Positions 11,001 through 16,706 of a stretch of DNA of 64,000 bases are shown here, piece after piece. Every line of letters begins with the position of its first letter. The stretch's first letter is position 1. Under the pieces are notes generated by a model. That model saw only the letters and a list, made by a program, of their open reading frames with translations, did no database searches and was not told where the DNA came from. This stretch comes from Cytophagales bacterium (GTDB taxonomy: Bacteria > Bacteroidota > Bacteroidia > Cytophagales > Cyclobacteriaceae): the NCBI GenBank assembly GCA_027317105.1, contig DAHVFH010000156.1, positions 1 to 64,000 of the forward strand. The letters run 5' to 3'. A program made the position numbers and the translations under genes.

Positions 11001-13237
11001 ACCAAAATCAATTTGGATGCGTTGCCACTGATTCAAGAGTGTTTACGGTGTCAGACGTGATCACTGTTAATGCAGGTCCTCCAATCTCGGCATGTATTAA
11101 TGCGACCGCAATTGATTTGACAAATGCTGGCTTTCCTTTGGGTGGTACTTGGTCTGGCCAGGGGACAACCAATAATAAATTTGATCCAACCAGCGTAGGC
11201 AGCGGTACATACTCCGTGTCGTATAACTATGCAGACGTGTCAACGGGATGTACAGGATCTGCGACCAAGCAAATAACAGTTAATGACCTGCCCGTAGTTG
11301 GGGCCGGTTCTGATTTTGATATTTGTGTTAACGCTACACCACTAACGCTCTCGAATGGTACTCCGCTAAATGGATCTTGGAGCGGAACGGGTGTAATCTC
11401 TGGTGTGTTTGATCCAATCTCTGCAGGTCTTGGAAGCCATGACGTAACATACTCGTACACTAACTCATCGAATTGTACAGCATCTAAAACAATTAAAGTA
11501 AATGTTTTAGCCGAACCAACATTAACCACCGGCTCGGCTCTCTCTCTTTGCATTGCTGACAACCCTGTCAATCTAATGAATGATGTTTCATTAAAAGGGG
11601 GAACATTCACCGGCAAGGGAATGACAGGATCTATTTTCAATCCTCAAGATGCCGGCACGGGCACGAAGGTTATTACTTACACTGTTCGTTACAATGGTTG
11701 TGATCTTTCACAATTCAGAAGTATAACAGTAAACAAACCAGATTCTCTTGCGATTGGTAAGGATCTTACTTTGTGCGTTGCCGCAAATACAATCGATCTG
11801 CAAAAAGATGCAAACATACCAGGAGGGACCTGGTCAGGATCGGGAGTGACGGGAAATACTTTTGATCCTGCTGCAGCGGGTTTAGGAAGTCAGATAATAA
11901 CTTATTCATTCACTAATGCCTATAACTGTACATCGACCGCAACACGGGTGATCACAGTACAACAACAACTTCCTATCGATGCGGGCGCAGATATTTCATT
12001 GTGTAGTTCCGTGAATACTTTTGATCTTTCATCGCACGGAAATCCAACGGGTGGAGTCTTTGTCGGCACCGGTGTTACCAACAATATTTTTAATCCTTCT
12101 GCCTCGGGCCTGGGATCATTCACAATCAATTACATCATCAATAATGGAAACGGTTGTGTAAGCACTGATCAGGTCGCTATTACCGTCTCGGCAAGCCCGA
12201 TCACTGATTTTGGAAAAGATAGTATTGTTTGTATTACTGCTCAGCCCATAACACTGAATTTCAAAACAGATCTTCTTACCGGATCATGGGACGGAAAGGG
12301 TGTAGTCAACAACGTATTTTATCCAAGCTTAGCGGGCCTGGGAACAAACACCCTGACTTATACCAATTCGTCAATTGCCTGCGACATAGTAGGCCGAAGA
12401 AATTTAACAGTTGTCGGTTTGCCACAAACTGCAACTTCAACAATGACTTCTGCGGCTGCTTGTTTCGGGGATTTCATTACACTGTCTGCCAGTGTCTCTC
12501 CGCAAGATCGAGCCACAAACGCTACGGTTGCTTGGTTCCATGGTTCGGATAAAAAGTATTTCGATCAGGGGGAACAAATAGTTTATCAAGTGGGTGTAAA
12601 CGAAAAAGTTCACTATCAAGCGATTAATCAATACGGATGTACAAGCGGTCAAGCTGATTATGTAACAATACAAACCAACAACCCGGAAGGTGTAATTCAT
12701 TCTTCCGATCGGGATATCGCTTACGGAAAATCTGTTCAATTTTTCGCTGACAGTTTAAAAAGTGCTGCGAAGTTTCAATGGGATTTCGGAGACGGCTTAA
12801 TCAATTACGAACAAAACCCTTTCCATTACTATTACGACTCAGGTTACTTTGACATTAAGCTCAAACTGACCAGCTCGTCAGGTTGCGTCACCACCGTACA
12901 ACGGAAAGGGTACATCCATGTCAAGCAAGAACCAGGACGAGAGAACGGTATTGTAATGGGCATCGAACCAACTCCGGGTGAAAAAGCGGAACTGATCAGC
13001 TTCTTTCCAAATCCAACTAACGGGGACATTACGGTAGAAATCAATTCGCTTTACAGTGTTAATTATTTAGTGAAAGTGGTTGACATCATGGGAACGATAA
13101 CGAATTTAAAAGACGTGTTCTTGGAAAGCGGCTACAACAAAATAAGGCTTCCCCTGGAATCATTTACGGCCGGTGTTTATACTGTTCTAATTGTTGGTCC
13201 TGCAGATTCATTCAAGTTTAAAGTTGTAAAACAATGA
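2084..13237 (+). CDS. Giant T9SS-secreted repeat protein (3717 aa), 42 Ig/PKD-like repeats, putative adhesin
   Basis: The chosen start is ATG 2084, where a clear signal peptide begins (MNKKHFIVLLLCLVGTVAYSQ). After about 250 residues of unique sequence there are 42 tandem repeats of roughly 74-80 residues (about residues 252-3445). Each has a first Cys after a pattern like xxAGxxxxxC, a GGTWSG-type motif, an AGxGxxxxTYTY strand and a second GC, so each can hold one disulphide. A PKD-like unit follows (FQWDFGDG...YYYDSGYF, about residues 3560-3600), then a C-terminal T9SS type A sorting domain (SFFPNPTNGDI). Family knowledge points to a cell-surface adhesin exported by the gliding-type secretion system. 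It lies 20 bp after traO and overlaps the next gene by ATGA, so it appears to be part of the tra operon. The role in mating-pair contact is inference. Confidence 0.85.
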   Translation: MNKKHFIVLLLCLVGTVAYSQIVLKQITGDMMDAVADGGNIKITVVKTGTSLLDIKWTKAFINSSAGRVYIANPNSSALTDLACNGLSRNDDATFYIFRINLNTLCTGSFFGTPYVSRDIQLGDYTNDLGKKGTIRLFIVDPTKFTLQQEGNFCPSGTVDYCVACGITDGPYQSFVKINTDKNIAFTTSGPGGIFGGETRSIDASTFGCGLISGPVNARAEWTFTASNCDWPGPYTVNTPSAFTKIAQINCLPTVSAGAANVYCDDSGTHAVTAGTPSGGTWSGSFIDASGNFNTNSAPSGSYTVTYTYTDANGCTNSANKSVTVNALPFVDAGSDKSKCDNSGSYPLGGSPTGGTWSGSTNLSGANFDTNAATSGTYVLTYTYTDPVTGCTNSDVLNFNVLALPTVSAGSDFSVCVGGGNKALTSGTPSGGAWSGPGVSGSTFNPVIAGVGTSVLTYTYSDGTCSNSSNVNVTVLSSPTVDAGSDLVTCSNSGLLTLSGGSPTGGTWSGTAVSSGQFDPSIGAGTYTITYSYTNGSNCTSTDTRSITVNAKPTVSAGNNFAACVNSADIDLVGSPSGGTWSGTGIVGPTKFSPSTAGAGTFTLSYTYTNSNSCTATSTLTATVNSVSTFSIGSDQTFCNNSGTYNLNNDLQLQYQGGTWSGNGISGINFNPSNVTAGAYTITYKFTNASGCQSTYTKQFTVVAGPSVSAGSTLDICLNGGIINLIGESPLGGAWSGPGVQSGTNKFDPTVPGVGTSVVTYTYTTPSCIVTAQKQIVIESPTAISAGPNFQVCSNAPDFLITGASLNGGVWQGSGVTGGFFSPTSVGAGSYTLTYVYTNGKGCVTTSTRTVTVNAAPTVNAGVDIVVCSNATVYNLIADVNITGGTFSGTGIQGLNFNPAIAGVGVHQITYSYTDPVTNCTASDFRLISVIAPVTVTAGGNLNACIDAPAITLTGIESLHGGIWSGNGVTAGAFTPAAAGAGNQILTYAVTDGNGCVASVTKQITVIAKPVISAGPDIFVCSGAPLVALNGTGQPIGGAFTGPFVTGGNFDVGSSGAGTFAVTYNYTDANGCSNTATKNIIVNGGASVFAGSDFSVCVGGPVVDLAGRVTPGGGTFTGTGVNGTSFNPANVTPGSYTITYSLANSYGCSGTDQVVITVNSLPTVNAGTDKTLCLNAAPFDLTATAFPSGGVFSGSGVIGTNFNASLSGIGDVQVYYTYTNASGCSTTASRKITVTDLPTVNPGPNLFMCVDRGLVDLSQGVTPSGGSWTGSGVSAGLFDPSVAGVGIQTVTYKVTQSNGCSNSSQKTIAVFSKLVIDAGPDVTVCTNGSTVNLNSGASVTGGTWTGLSVQGTNFTPGQVGPGAYQMSYAFTNQYGCAATDTKIINVINPQSVSIGSNITVCSTSSSINLATGVSPGGGVFSGSGVVGNTFTPSIAGVGDQVVTYTVTDVLGCQSIKTRTIKVQDPTAVDAGANQVVCLSSGLIDLDAGASVSGGAWSGAGVSGSFFSPQTAGVSTNVISYTYNSGNGCISTDTKTITVRPDITVDAGISRTLCINAGTIDLTNDPDKHGGTWTGSGLTNSTFDPTKSGVGSFVITYNYKDAFGCTANDTKQITVNDIPSLNAGPAVSICTTASPLNLNTAVFPTGGTWTGAGITGGFFNPQVLGSGSYNLNYKLTDANGCTNSTTKQVTVTLPQTISAGANKIICVSTGLYDLTKDVSVSGGTFTGTGVSNGQFDPAFAGLGDFQITYTYNNGSGCISVATRIITVKNDAVVSAGSDKTFCSADAVYDLTNDASLPGGTWSGLGVNGNLFNPSSVSAGIHPVKYSYTNAFGCSATATKNITVNKNPVVDPGPTVSVCTTAPAILLNNFSFPTPGTWSGPGVSNNIFNPGNSTLGAHTLNYSFTDNNGCVGGSTRTITVVTPPVVTIGSDKILCVNSGRVDLAQGISQLGGIWSGPGLEGGSFFNPALATIGNNVLTYTYDNGSGCISTAKRNIQVRSAVVVDAGPDRTFCLNSAVYSLVSDPSIAGGTWSGTGVTQNSFDASKAGAGSFILTYNYQDAFGCPASDTRTFTVDVLPTVTSGPDATVCTTASTIDLTAAEFPLGGNWTGPGVSNNSFNPQNLSVGVYPLTYSFTSSSGCTNTAIRSITIKAPPVISIGGNLVMCANNDKIDLAQNVSQIGGVWSGSTGIENGTFFNPAVAPVGTNVLTYTYNDGAGCISASSRTIVVRAPITVDAGIDLSFCLNSAVYSLTNDGSILGGTWSGPGVSQGNFDASKAGVGNVVLTYTYKDAFGCSALDTRNVTVNSIPTITAGPDATVCTTASTIDLTTAEFPLGGSWTGAGVSNNNFNPQNLSVGVYPLTYSYTSPSGCTNTGIRSFTVKAPPVINVGGNLVMCANSDRVDLAQGITQIGGVWSGSTGLENGSFFNPLIAPVGTNVLTYTYNDGAGCVSTSTKTIVVRTPITVDAGIDLAFCLNAPVYSLVNDGSILGGTWSGTGVQQNSFDPSKAGVGNVLLTYTYKDAFGCTAVDTRSVTINAIPTVTGGPPLTLCTTASAVDLTTGEFPGGGTWNGSGVNNNSFAPQNLGAGIYSVTYNFTSAAGCTNTATKSITVRTPPVVTVGNNLVMCANSDRIDLTQGVSQIGGTWSGSTGLENGSFFNPSLAPIGTNTLTYSYDDGAGCISTANKTIVVRSSITVDAGVDLAFCLNAPTYSLTNDGSILGGTWSGTGVQQNNFIPSQAGVGNVLLTYTYKDAFGCTAVDTRSVTINSIPTVTSGPDVTLCTTATPFDLTTAEFPAGGTWSGSGVGSNAFDPKNLGVGIYTVTYKYTSPSGCFNTVNRSMTVKSPDVISVGNNLVLCLNSAQIDLDLSVSKLGGTWSGPGLDGSYFDPSVAGQGTFQLTYTYNDGSGCISTSTRGIQVRGPITVDAGPDKAFCKNSSSYSLLNDSNIQGGSWSGTGVSGTNFSPLSAAIGTNIITYTYQNQFGCVATDSRVFTVSDVITVNAGPPISACINATAIDLTNAGFPLGGTWSGQGTTNNKFDPTSVGSGTYSVSYNYADVSTGCTGSATKQITVNDLPVVGAGSDFDICVNATPLTLSNGTPLNGSWSGTGVISGVFDPISAGLGSHDVTYSYTNSSNCTASKTIKVNVLAEPTLTTGSALSLCIADNPVNLMNDVSLKGGTFTGKGMTGSIFNPQDAGTGTKVITYTVRYNGCDLSQFRSITVNKPDSLAIGKDLTLCVAANTIDLQKDANIPGGTWSGSGVTGNTFDPAAAGLGSQIITYSFTNAYNCTSTATRVITVQQQLPIDAGADISLCSSVNTFDLSSHGNPTGGVFVGTGVTNNIFNPSASGLGSFTINYIINNGNGCVSTDQVAITVSASPITDFGKDSIVCITAQPITLNFKTDLLTGSWDGKGVVNNVFYPSLAGLGTNTLTYTNSSIACDIVGRRNLTVVGLPQTATSTMTSAAACFGDFITLSASVSPQDRATNATVAWFHGSDKKYFDQGEQIVYQVGVNEKVHYQAINQYGCTSGQADYVTIQTNNPEGVIHSSDRDIAYGKSVQFFADSLKSAAKFQWDFGDGLINYEQNPFHYYYDSGYFDIKLKLTSSSGCVTTVQRKGYIHVKQEPGRENGIVMGIEPTPGEKAELISFFPNPTNGDITVEINSLYSVNYLVKVVDIMGTITNLKDVFLESGYNKIRLPLESFTAGVYTVLIVGPADSFKFKVVKQ
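7850..10610 (+). repeat. Higher-order tandem repeat, 690-bp unit of three protein repeats
   Basis: Inside the giant gene, three consecutive Ig-like repeats form a larger unit repeated with a 690-bp (230-codon) period. The marker GTCATGTGTG occurs at 8561, 9251 and 9941, exactly 690 bases apart. Neighbouring markers such as the AGPDATVCTTASTIDL-type segment recur with the same order. Long stretches between copies are nearly identical at the DNA level, while other repeats in the gene are much more diverged. More diverged copies of the three-part pattern continue on both sides. Confidence 0.8.
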
Positions 13238-13977
13238 AAAAAATATTTTTTAGCTGTCTATTTCTCGCGCTCATAGTAGTTGGGTGTGATCAGACGAAAG
13301 ATTATTTGAGCGGTCTAAACGATGCGCCTGAAATCAATTTCTTTGAAAATCCAAACGCTCCTGTTCTTTCTGATAGTATAAAGCTCGGGTTGAGTATGAA
13401 AACCTCTCAAAAGAGCTATCATATCTCCTTGAAGGTGACTGATAAAAACAAGAATATCAAAGAAGTCGTCTACACACAACTTCAAGGGCAAGGAAAGCTA
13501 TTTCAAAGTGGTGTGCAGATCATTGACAACAACATAAGTATCAAAGCTGATTCTGCAAAGCTCGAATTCGACTACTATCCTGCGGTCCTAGGTCAACACC
13601 TTCTGAGGCTTACAGTGGTTGACAATTTCAATCTAAGTAAAAGCGTAACGATCCAGATTACTGCGTTCGACAATCTTCCACCGGTGGCCGTATTCAACAA
13701 CAGTAGAATTGGTCAACGCGATCATTACGAATATGTAATTAATGCAGGAGAGAGTTACGATAAAGACGAGCGCTTTGGTGGAAGCCTTTACCAGTTTGAA
13801 TTTACTTTCTTAGGAAAGATCGTTTATGTTCTGGCCGAAAATGATCACCAATTATTTGTCATTTTTCCTGTAGATCCTAACCAGACCGGTCCACTTATTT
13901 TTCCTGTGGCCGTTCGTGTCCAGGACAATGATGGTCGTTGGTCTGCAAAGGTATCTCAGGATATTCAGGTAAATTGA
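13234..13977 (+). CDS. Lipoprotein with PKD/cadherin-like beta domains, partner of the giant protein
   Basis: A 247-residue predicted lipoprotein: the signal sequence MKKIFFSCLFLALIVVGC ends in a lipobox Cys at residue 18. The remainder is beta-rich, with a segment DNLPPVAVFNNS and a C-terminal VRVQDNDGRWS that resemble PKD/Ig-like extracellular modules. Its ATG overlaps the stop of the giant repeat protein (ATGA), so the two are probably translated together. It could anchor or assist the giant protein at the cell surface; that is inferred from context only. No enzymatic motif was seen. Confidence 0.7.
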   Translation: MKKIFFSCLFLALIVVGCDQTKDYLSGLNDAPEINFFENPNAPVLSDSIKLGLSMKTSQKSYHISLKVTDKNKNIKEVVYTQLQGQGKLFQSGVQIIDNNISIKADSAKLEFDYYPAVLGQHLLRLTVVDNFNLSKSVTIQITAFDNLPPVAVFNNSRIGQRDHYEYVINAGESYDKDERFGGSLYQFEFTFLGKIVYVLAENDHQLFVIFPVDPNQTGPLIFPVAVRVQDNDGRWSAKVSQDIQVN

Positions 13978-13997
13978 GGGATGGTGCGAGGAAGGGA

Positions 13998-14117
13998 AAG
14001 ATAACTTGGAGAGCTGCAGCTCAGGATCCTCCGGACGCAGACCAGGGGCTTTAAGATAACTTGAAGTGTGCCGGTGGCGCCAGGCCTGGCCAGCGCTCAG
14101 CGCGTCCAAGATAACTT
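13998..14117. repeat. Array A: three AAGATAACTT boxes at 55-bp period with palindrome-rich GC spacers
   Basis: AAGATAACTTG occurs at 13998-14008 and 14053-14063, and AAGATAACTTTG starts at 14108: exactly 55 bases apart twice. The 44-base spacers are GC-rich and packed with short perfect palindromes, for example GAGCTGCAGCTC, AGGATCCT, TGGCGCCA and CCAGGCCTGG. The array starts 20 bases after the lipoprotein stop and ends about 30 bases before the next small gene. A related array lies at 15083. I do not recognise this element. Confidence 0.75.
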
Positions 14118-14149
14118 TGATTTGGGGTTCTTAACTTTATCACTCTTTT

Positions 14150-14392
14150 ATGAAAGCCCGAGATATTGAAAACTTACCTGTAGTCGAATCCATCCGCAAC
14201 GGGTTTTCGCAATGCGGGGATGGTCGAAAGAAAGCTCTGTTAAAGGGATTATCGGAGGAAGAATTTATTACTTCCCGGACAGAGCTATTCTTGAAGGAAT
14301 TGAATGGTTTTTTGGCTCAGGGAATTGAGCCTATTTTTGCGGAAGAACTGGCCTTTATTTGTTGCATGAGAGGCCTAAAAAAGCCGAATTAG
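14150..14392 (+). CDS. Small hypothetical protein (80 aa)
   Basis: An 80-residue acidic/basic helical protein starting MKARDIENLPVVESIRNGF, with a C-terminal hydrophobic Cys pair (FICCMRG). I do not recognise its family. It is the first of three short genes between arrays A and B and lies upstream of the toxin-antitoxin-like pair. A good start context and ordinary codon use make it plausible, but it could be spurious. Confidence 0.45.
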   Translation: MKARDIENLPVVESIRNGFSQCGDGRKKALLKGLSEEEFITSRTELFLKELNGFLAQGIEPIFAEELAFICCMRGLKKPN

Positions 14393-14458
14393 AGCGCGTG
14401 TATGCTTTTTGGCGAAAACCGACAACTTTTGCCCAGGAAATAGAGTTATATTTACATC

Positions 14459-14710
14459 ATGAACGAAGTAGCTGTAGGGGATATCAAGATTAGAGCCACC
14501 AAAGCGCGTGACAAAAACGGCCGGGAGGGTTATTTTATTTCTACGGAAGATTGGGTAACCGTTAAGACCGTAATTGTAAGCAAGGGCGCTAAAGTGACCA
14601 CTAAAAAAAGCCTTCTCCCAGGAATGAAAGATGCCTTCAACGAAATTCGGGCAGATCTCTTGGGCACAAACTCTTTGCCCAATGCCAGCGAACCAATCCC
14701 AGGACTTTGA
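14459..14710 (+). CDS. Antitoxin-like small protein (83 aa)
   Basis: An 83-residue protein whose end overlaps the start of a RelE/HigB-like gene by 29 bases, the common arrangement of type II toxin-antitoxin pairs. The N-terminal half is charged and beta-rich (IKIRATKARDKNGREGYF), and the C-terminal part (LLPGMKDAFNEIRADL) could be the toxin-wrapping helix. No clear DNA-binding motif is visible, so the antitoxin role rests on position and size. Confidence 0.5.
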   Translation: MNEVAVGDIKIRATKARDKNGREGYFISTEDWVTVKTVIVSKGAKVTTKKSLLPGMKDAFNEIRADLLGTNSLPNASEPIPGL

Positions 14711-15089
14711 GGTAAAAAGAACTCTTACGTTTGAAAAGGATTTAAAGCATATCCTTAAGACTTATCCAGAATTCAATCAGAACATTCAGGCTCTTTCTGA
14801 GTCGCTAAAAAAAAATCCAGAACAAGGGGATCACCTCGGATCAGGCGTTTATAAAGTCCGTGTAGATATTGAGGGGAAGCCTGCAGGGGACCGGTACGGT
14901 GCCCGTGTTATTCATGCAATCTTCTCAGTGGTAAACAAAGTTTATTTGATGCGGGTGTACGATAAGAGCGACACTAAAGATTTATCGAAGGCGGAAGTAA
15001 AAGAGGTACGCCAAATCGCAAGTGATTTGAGAAAAGAATTTACAAAAGAGAAACAGAAGGAACAGGGTGGAACATCGATGCAAAGATAA
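14682..15089 (+). CDS. RelE/HigB-like toxin family protein
   Basis: Using ATG 14682, this is a 135-residue basic protein. The core (FEKDLKHILKTYPEFNQNI, then GVYKVRVDI, AGDRYGARVIHAIF, VYLMRVYDKSD) has the helix-helix-strand order of ParE/RelE-type mRNA interferases, with a conserved-looking Arg in the third strand. Known members cleave ribosome-bound mRNA or inhibit gyrase; which applies here is not visible. Its stop codon TAA lies inside the first AAGATAACTTG box of array B, so the array begins right at the gene's end. An earlier in-frame ATG at 14631 would deepen the overlap with the antitoxin. Confidence 0.6.
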   Translation: MPANQSQDFEVKRTLTFEKDLKHILKTYPEFNQNIQALSESLKKNPEQGDHLGSGVYKVRVDIEGKPAGDRYGARVIHAIFSVVNKVYLMRVYDKSDTKDLSKAEVKEVRQIASDLRKEFTKEKQKEQGGTSMQR

Positions 15090-15197
15090 CTTGAACCCCT
15101 GCAGCTCGAGCGGATCTCACCGGATATCGAACCTCGAAGGTAACTTGAAGGCCTCCGGGAGCGGCCGGCCAGGTGATCAGCTCATCCAAGATAACTC
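15083..15197. repeat. Array B: diverged copy of the three-box array
   Basis: AAGATAACTTG at 15083-15093, AAGGTAACTTG at 15137-15147 and AAGATAACTC at 15188-15197, spaced 54 and 51 bases. The first spacer shares CTGCAGCTC with array A and the last spacers of both end with a similar block (TCAGCGCGTCC against TCAGCTCATCC) directly before the third box. The spacers again hold palindromes such as GCTCGAGC, GATATC, GGCCGGCC and TGATCA. It has the same orientation as array A, 1085 bases further on. Confidence 0.75.
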
Positions 15198-15788
15198 CAC
15201 TTAAAAAAGGATTTTTTGTTTTTCCGTTTCCCCTCGATACGGAATTTTGAATTTTGTGGCCGTAGGGATTTTTCGTTTACCGTTCCCCTCGCGAAGCGAT
15301 CCAGGGCGGGCGTAACCTGACACAAGGGACTGGCAAAAATAAATACGACCCGTTGTGAATGGGTAAGCGAAGCATACCAAATGAACAATGGTGTGGAGAT
15401 TTTTTTTGCAACAGTCGCGCAGCGTTTACCCTTGTGGGAGGTCTAGCCCGCCCTGACCTTGGGAACAGCGGAATTTCCCGTTAAGCGGCCACACCGTAAG
15501 TAGGGCCTTTCCCAGTCAACTTCCTTGTGGTTCATAAGACCTCTCTAAGATTGATTTAACGTTGAACTACAAGGGTGTTGGCGAGTGGAGACGAAAGGTG
15601 TCGCAAAGAAAGAAAGACTTCTCTCGCTTAGTGGTAGCGGAACTTCTGCAGCGCAGTGTAGCCGGTTTGATAAAACGAGGCGTAACGGAACGGAAGGGGT
15701 GGAGCGATAAGGAGCGTGGCTTTCGAAAAGCCTTTCTTGATGAGTCTCCTTGAGGCGGGGAAGGTGCTGCAGGTGAAAGCCTATGGTT
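15198..15788. other. Gene-poor structured region between toxin cassette and accessory genes
   Basis: No convincing coding region was found in these about 590 bases. It contains an imperfect direct repeat (15209-15236 and 15266-15291, both ending CCCCTCG), a small hairpin TCGCGAAGCGA near 15290, the long symmetric stem described separately (15302-15455), a purine-rich stretch 15560-15720, and a hairpin GGCTTTCGAAAAGCC at 15718-15732. It may contain a non-coding RNA or a DNA-processing site such as a transfer origin. Confidence 0.5.
15302..15455. ncRNA. Candidate structured RNA or DNA element with 27-nt symmetric stem
   Basis: The left arm 15302-15328 and right arm 15429-15455 pair in three helices separated by symmetric internal loops: CAGGGCGGGC with GCCCGCCCTG (10 bp), ACCT with AGGT (4 bp), and CAAGGG with CCCTTG (6 bp), with 3x3 and 4x4 loops between them. 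The 100-base apical region also has small inverted pairs (ACCC/GGGT and GGTA/TACC). Helix order and symmetry argue against chance. The strand and function are unknown. Confidence 0.4.
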
Positions 15789-15959
15789 TTATTGTTGGTT
15801 GCTTTTTGCAATACGTGCCAATGTTGCCCCGGCTTTCTTGTGGATGTAAGCTTGCCGTTCAGCAAAGGTCATTTTTTCCATATCCTTAGACATTTTCTCT
15901 CTGACCATTCGCTGGAAGGCAACGGCATCAAAATCCTTGGTGTGGGTTACTGTCTTCAT
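15789..15959 (-). CDS. Small hypothetical protein (56 aa)
   Basis: A short open frame on the minus strand, starting ATG at 15959 and ending TAA at 15789-15791, encodes MKTVTHTKDFDAVAFQRMVR followed by a charged helix and KKAGATLARIAKSNQQ. Its charged helical composition looks like a real small protein rather than a shadow. It lies 25 bases downstream of the next minus-strand small gene, so the two may be cotranscribed. I do not recognise the family; such small proteins are common in Bacteroidetes integrative elements. Confidence 0.5.
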   Translation of the reverse strand: MKTVTHTKDFDAVAFQRMVREKMSKDMEKMTFAERQAYIHKKAGATLARIAKSNQQ

Positions 15960-15984
15960 AAGTCAATTATTTCTCCAATAATAT

Positions 15985-16176
15985 TTATTTTTTTGATTTC
16001 GGAATATAACCAACGGCCTTTCCGAACTCAGGATTGTCGGTCAAGAACGCAGCCAATTTTTGTACTGAGTCAAATTCCTTTCCTCCTGAACCATAACCAT
16101 CAGTCCAATTCAGTTCGATTGTTATGCGTTTAAAAGGTGGGCTGACGGGCACAATATTGTTATTGTATGAACCCAT
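15985..16176 (-). CDS. Small hypothetical protein (63 aa)
   Basis: A 63-residue protein starting MGSYNNNIVPVSPPFKRI, with a middle block ELNWTDGYGSGGKEF and a basic end (GYIPKSKK). It has an ATG start and is followed closely by the 56-residue gene on the same strand. No known domain was recognised. It is probably an accessory gene of the integrative element. Confidence 0.5.
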   Translation of the reverse strand: MGSYNNNIVPVSPPFKRITIELNWTDGYGSGGKEFDSVQKLAAFLTDNPEFGKAVGYIPKSKK

Positions 16177-16220
16177 AATTTAACCTAGAAACGCTGTTTT
16201 GATTAGTGTATGCTAAATTA

Positions 16221-16550
16221 ATGCTAAAATATTTAGTAAAACAAATTGGGACGCTATTACTTTGTGTAATGATCGACCCGGTTGTTAGATATATCATAGT
16301 CCACAATACATCCTTTATACACCTGTACGCTTTTGATGGATTCAAAAAGAGAAAAATCAACGTACAGAAAATTGAGAAAAAGATACGTGAAGTTTACGGA
16401 GAACATTACAATGGACATCAGTTCCTTGAATTCGGAGAGAAATATCTGAATGATTATCTGGTTGAGAAACATCAGGTTACTTTTAATGATTTGCTATTGG
16501 AATCGTTTCAATCAATCATCCACAGATTCAGGCATCTTGTGAAACAGTAG
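16221..16550 (+). CDS. Hypothetical protein (109 aa)
   Basis: The protein has a hydrophobic N-terminal part and a charged helical C-terminal part (INVQKIEKKIREVYGEHYNGH; then FNDLLLESFQSIIHRF). The start is uncertain: ATG 16221 is used here, ATG 16269 (MIDPVVRYI) is equally possible. It is the only plus-strand gene among minus-strand neighbours, and reading frames on the other strand look less protein-like. No family was recognised. Confidence 0.45.
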   Translation: MLKYLVKQIGTLLLCVMIDPVVRYIIVHNTSFIHLYAFDGFKKRKINVQKIEKKIREVYGEHYNGHQFLEFGEKYLNDYLVEKHQVTFNDLLLESFQSIIHRFRHLVKQ

Positions 16551-16682
16551 TCAGAAATTTCGACAGCAATCTTCGATGACTTCTCCGTAGTTAGTTTAAC
16601 GGACTATTATTCATCCGAAGAAAATAGAAATTGAATTTGTCGAGAACAGCTTTAAACGCGGGCCAACGGTAGAACAAAAAAA

Positions 16683-16698
16683 GGGGGCGCTAGCCCCC
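16683..16698 (-). terminator. Rho-independent terminator after the DUF3560 gene
   Basis: GGGGGC-GCTA-GCCCCC forms a 6-bp GC stem with a 4-base loop. Read on the minus strand it is followed by a run of T (the plus strand has a run of A just before it). It lies 8 bases downstream of the minus-strand gene that ends at 16707. Confidence 0.8.
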
Positions 16699-16706
16699 GA
16701 TTTGTT

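Noticed and set aside
2865..12739. Many long minus-strand frames within the giant repeat gene
   Set aside because: They arise from the periodic, Ser/Thr/Gly-rich coding sequence and have no independent protein features.
13998..14117. The box arrays as a short CRISPR array
   Set aside because: Boxes are only 10-11 bases, spacers are GC-rich and palindromic, there are just three boxes per array and no cas genes are near.
15562..15753. Plus-strand frame of 63 codons in the structured region
   Set aside because: Composition is driven by a purine-rich stretch (Arg/Lys/Gly), the frame lacks domain features and overlaps hairpins; judged non-coding.
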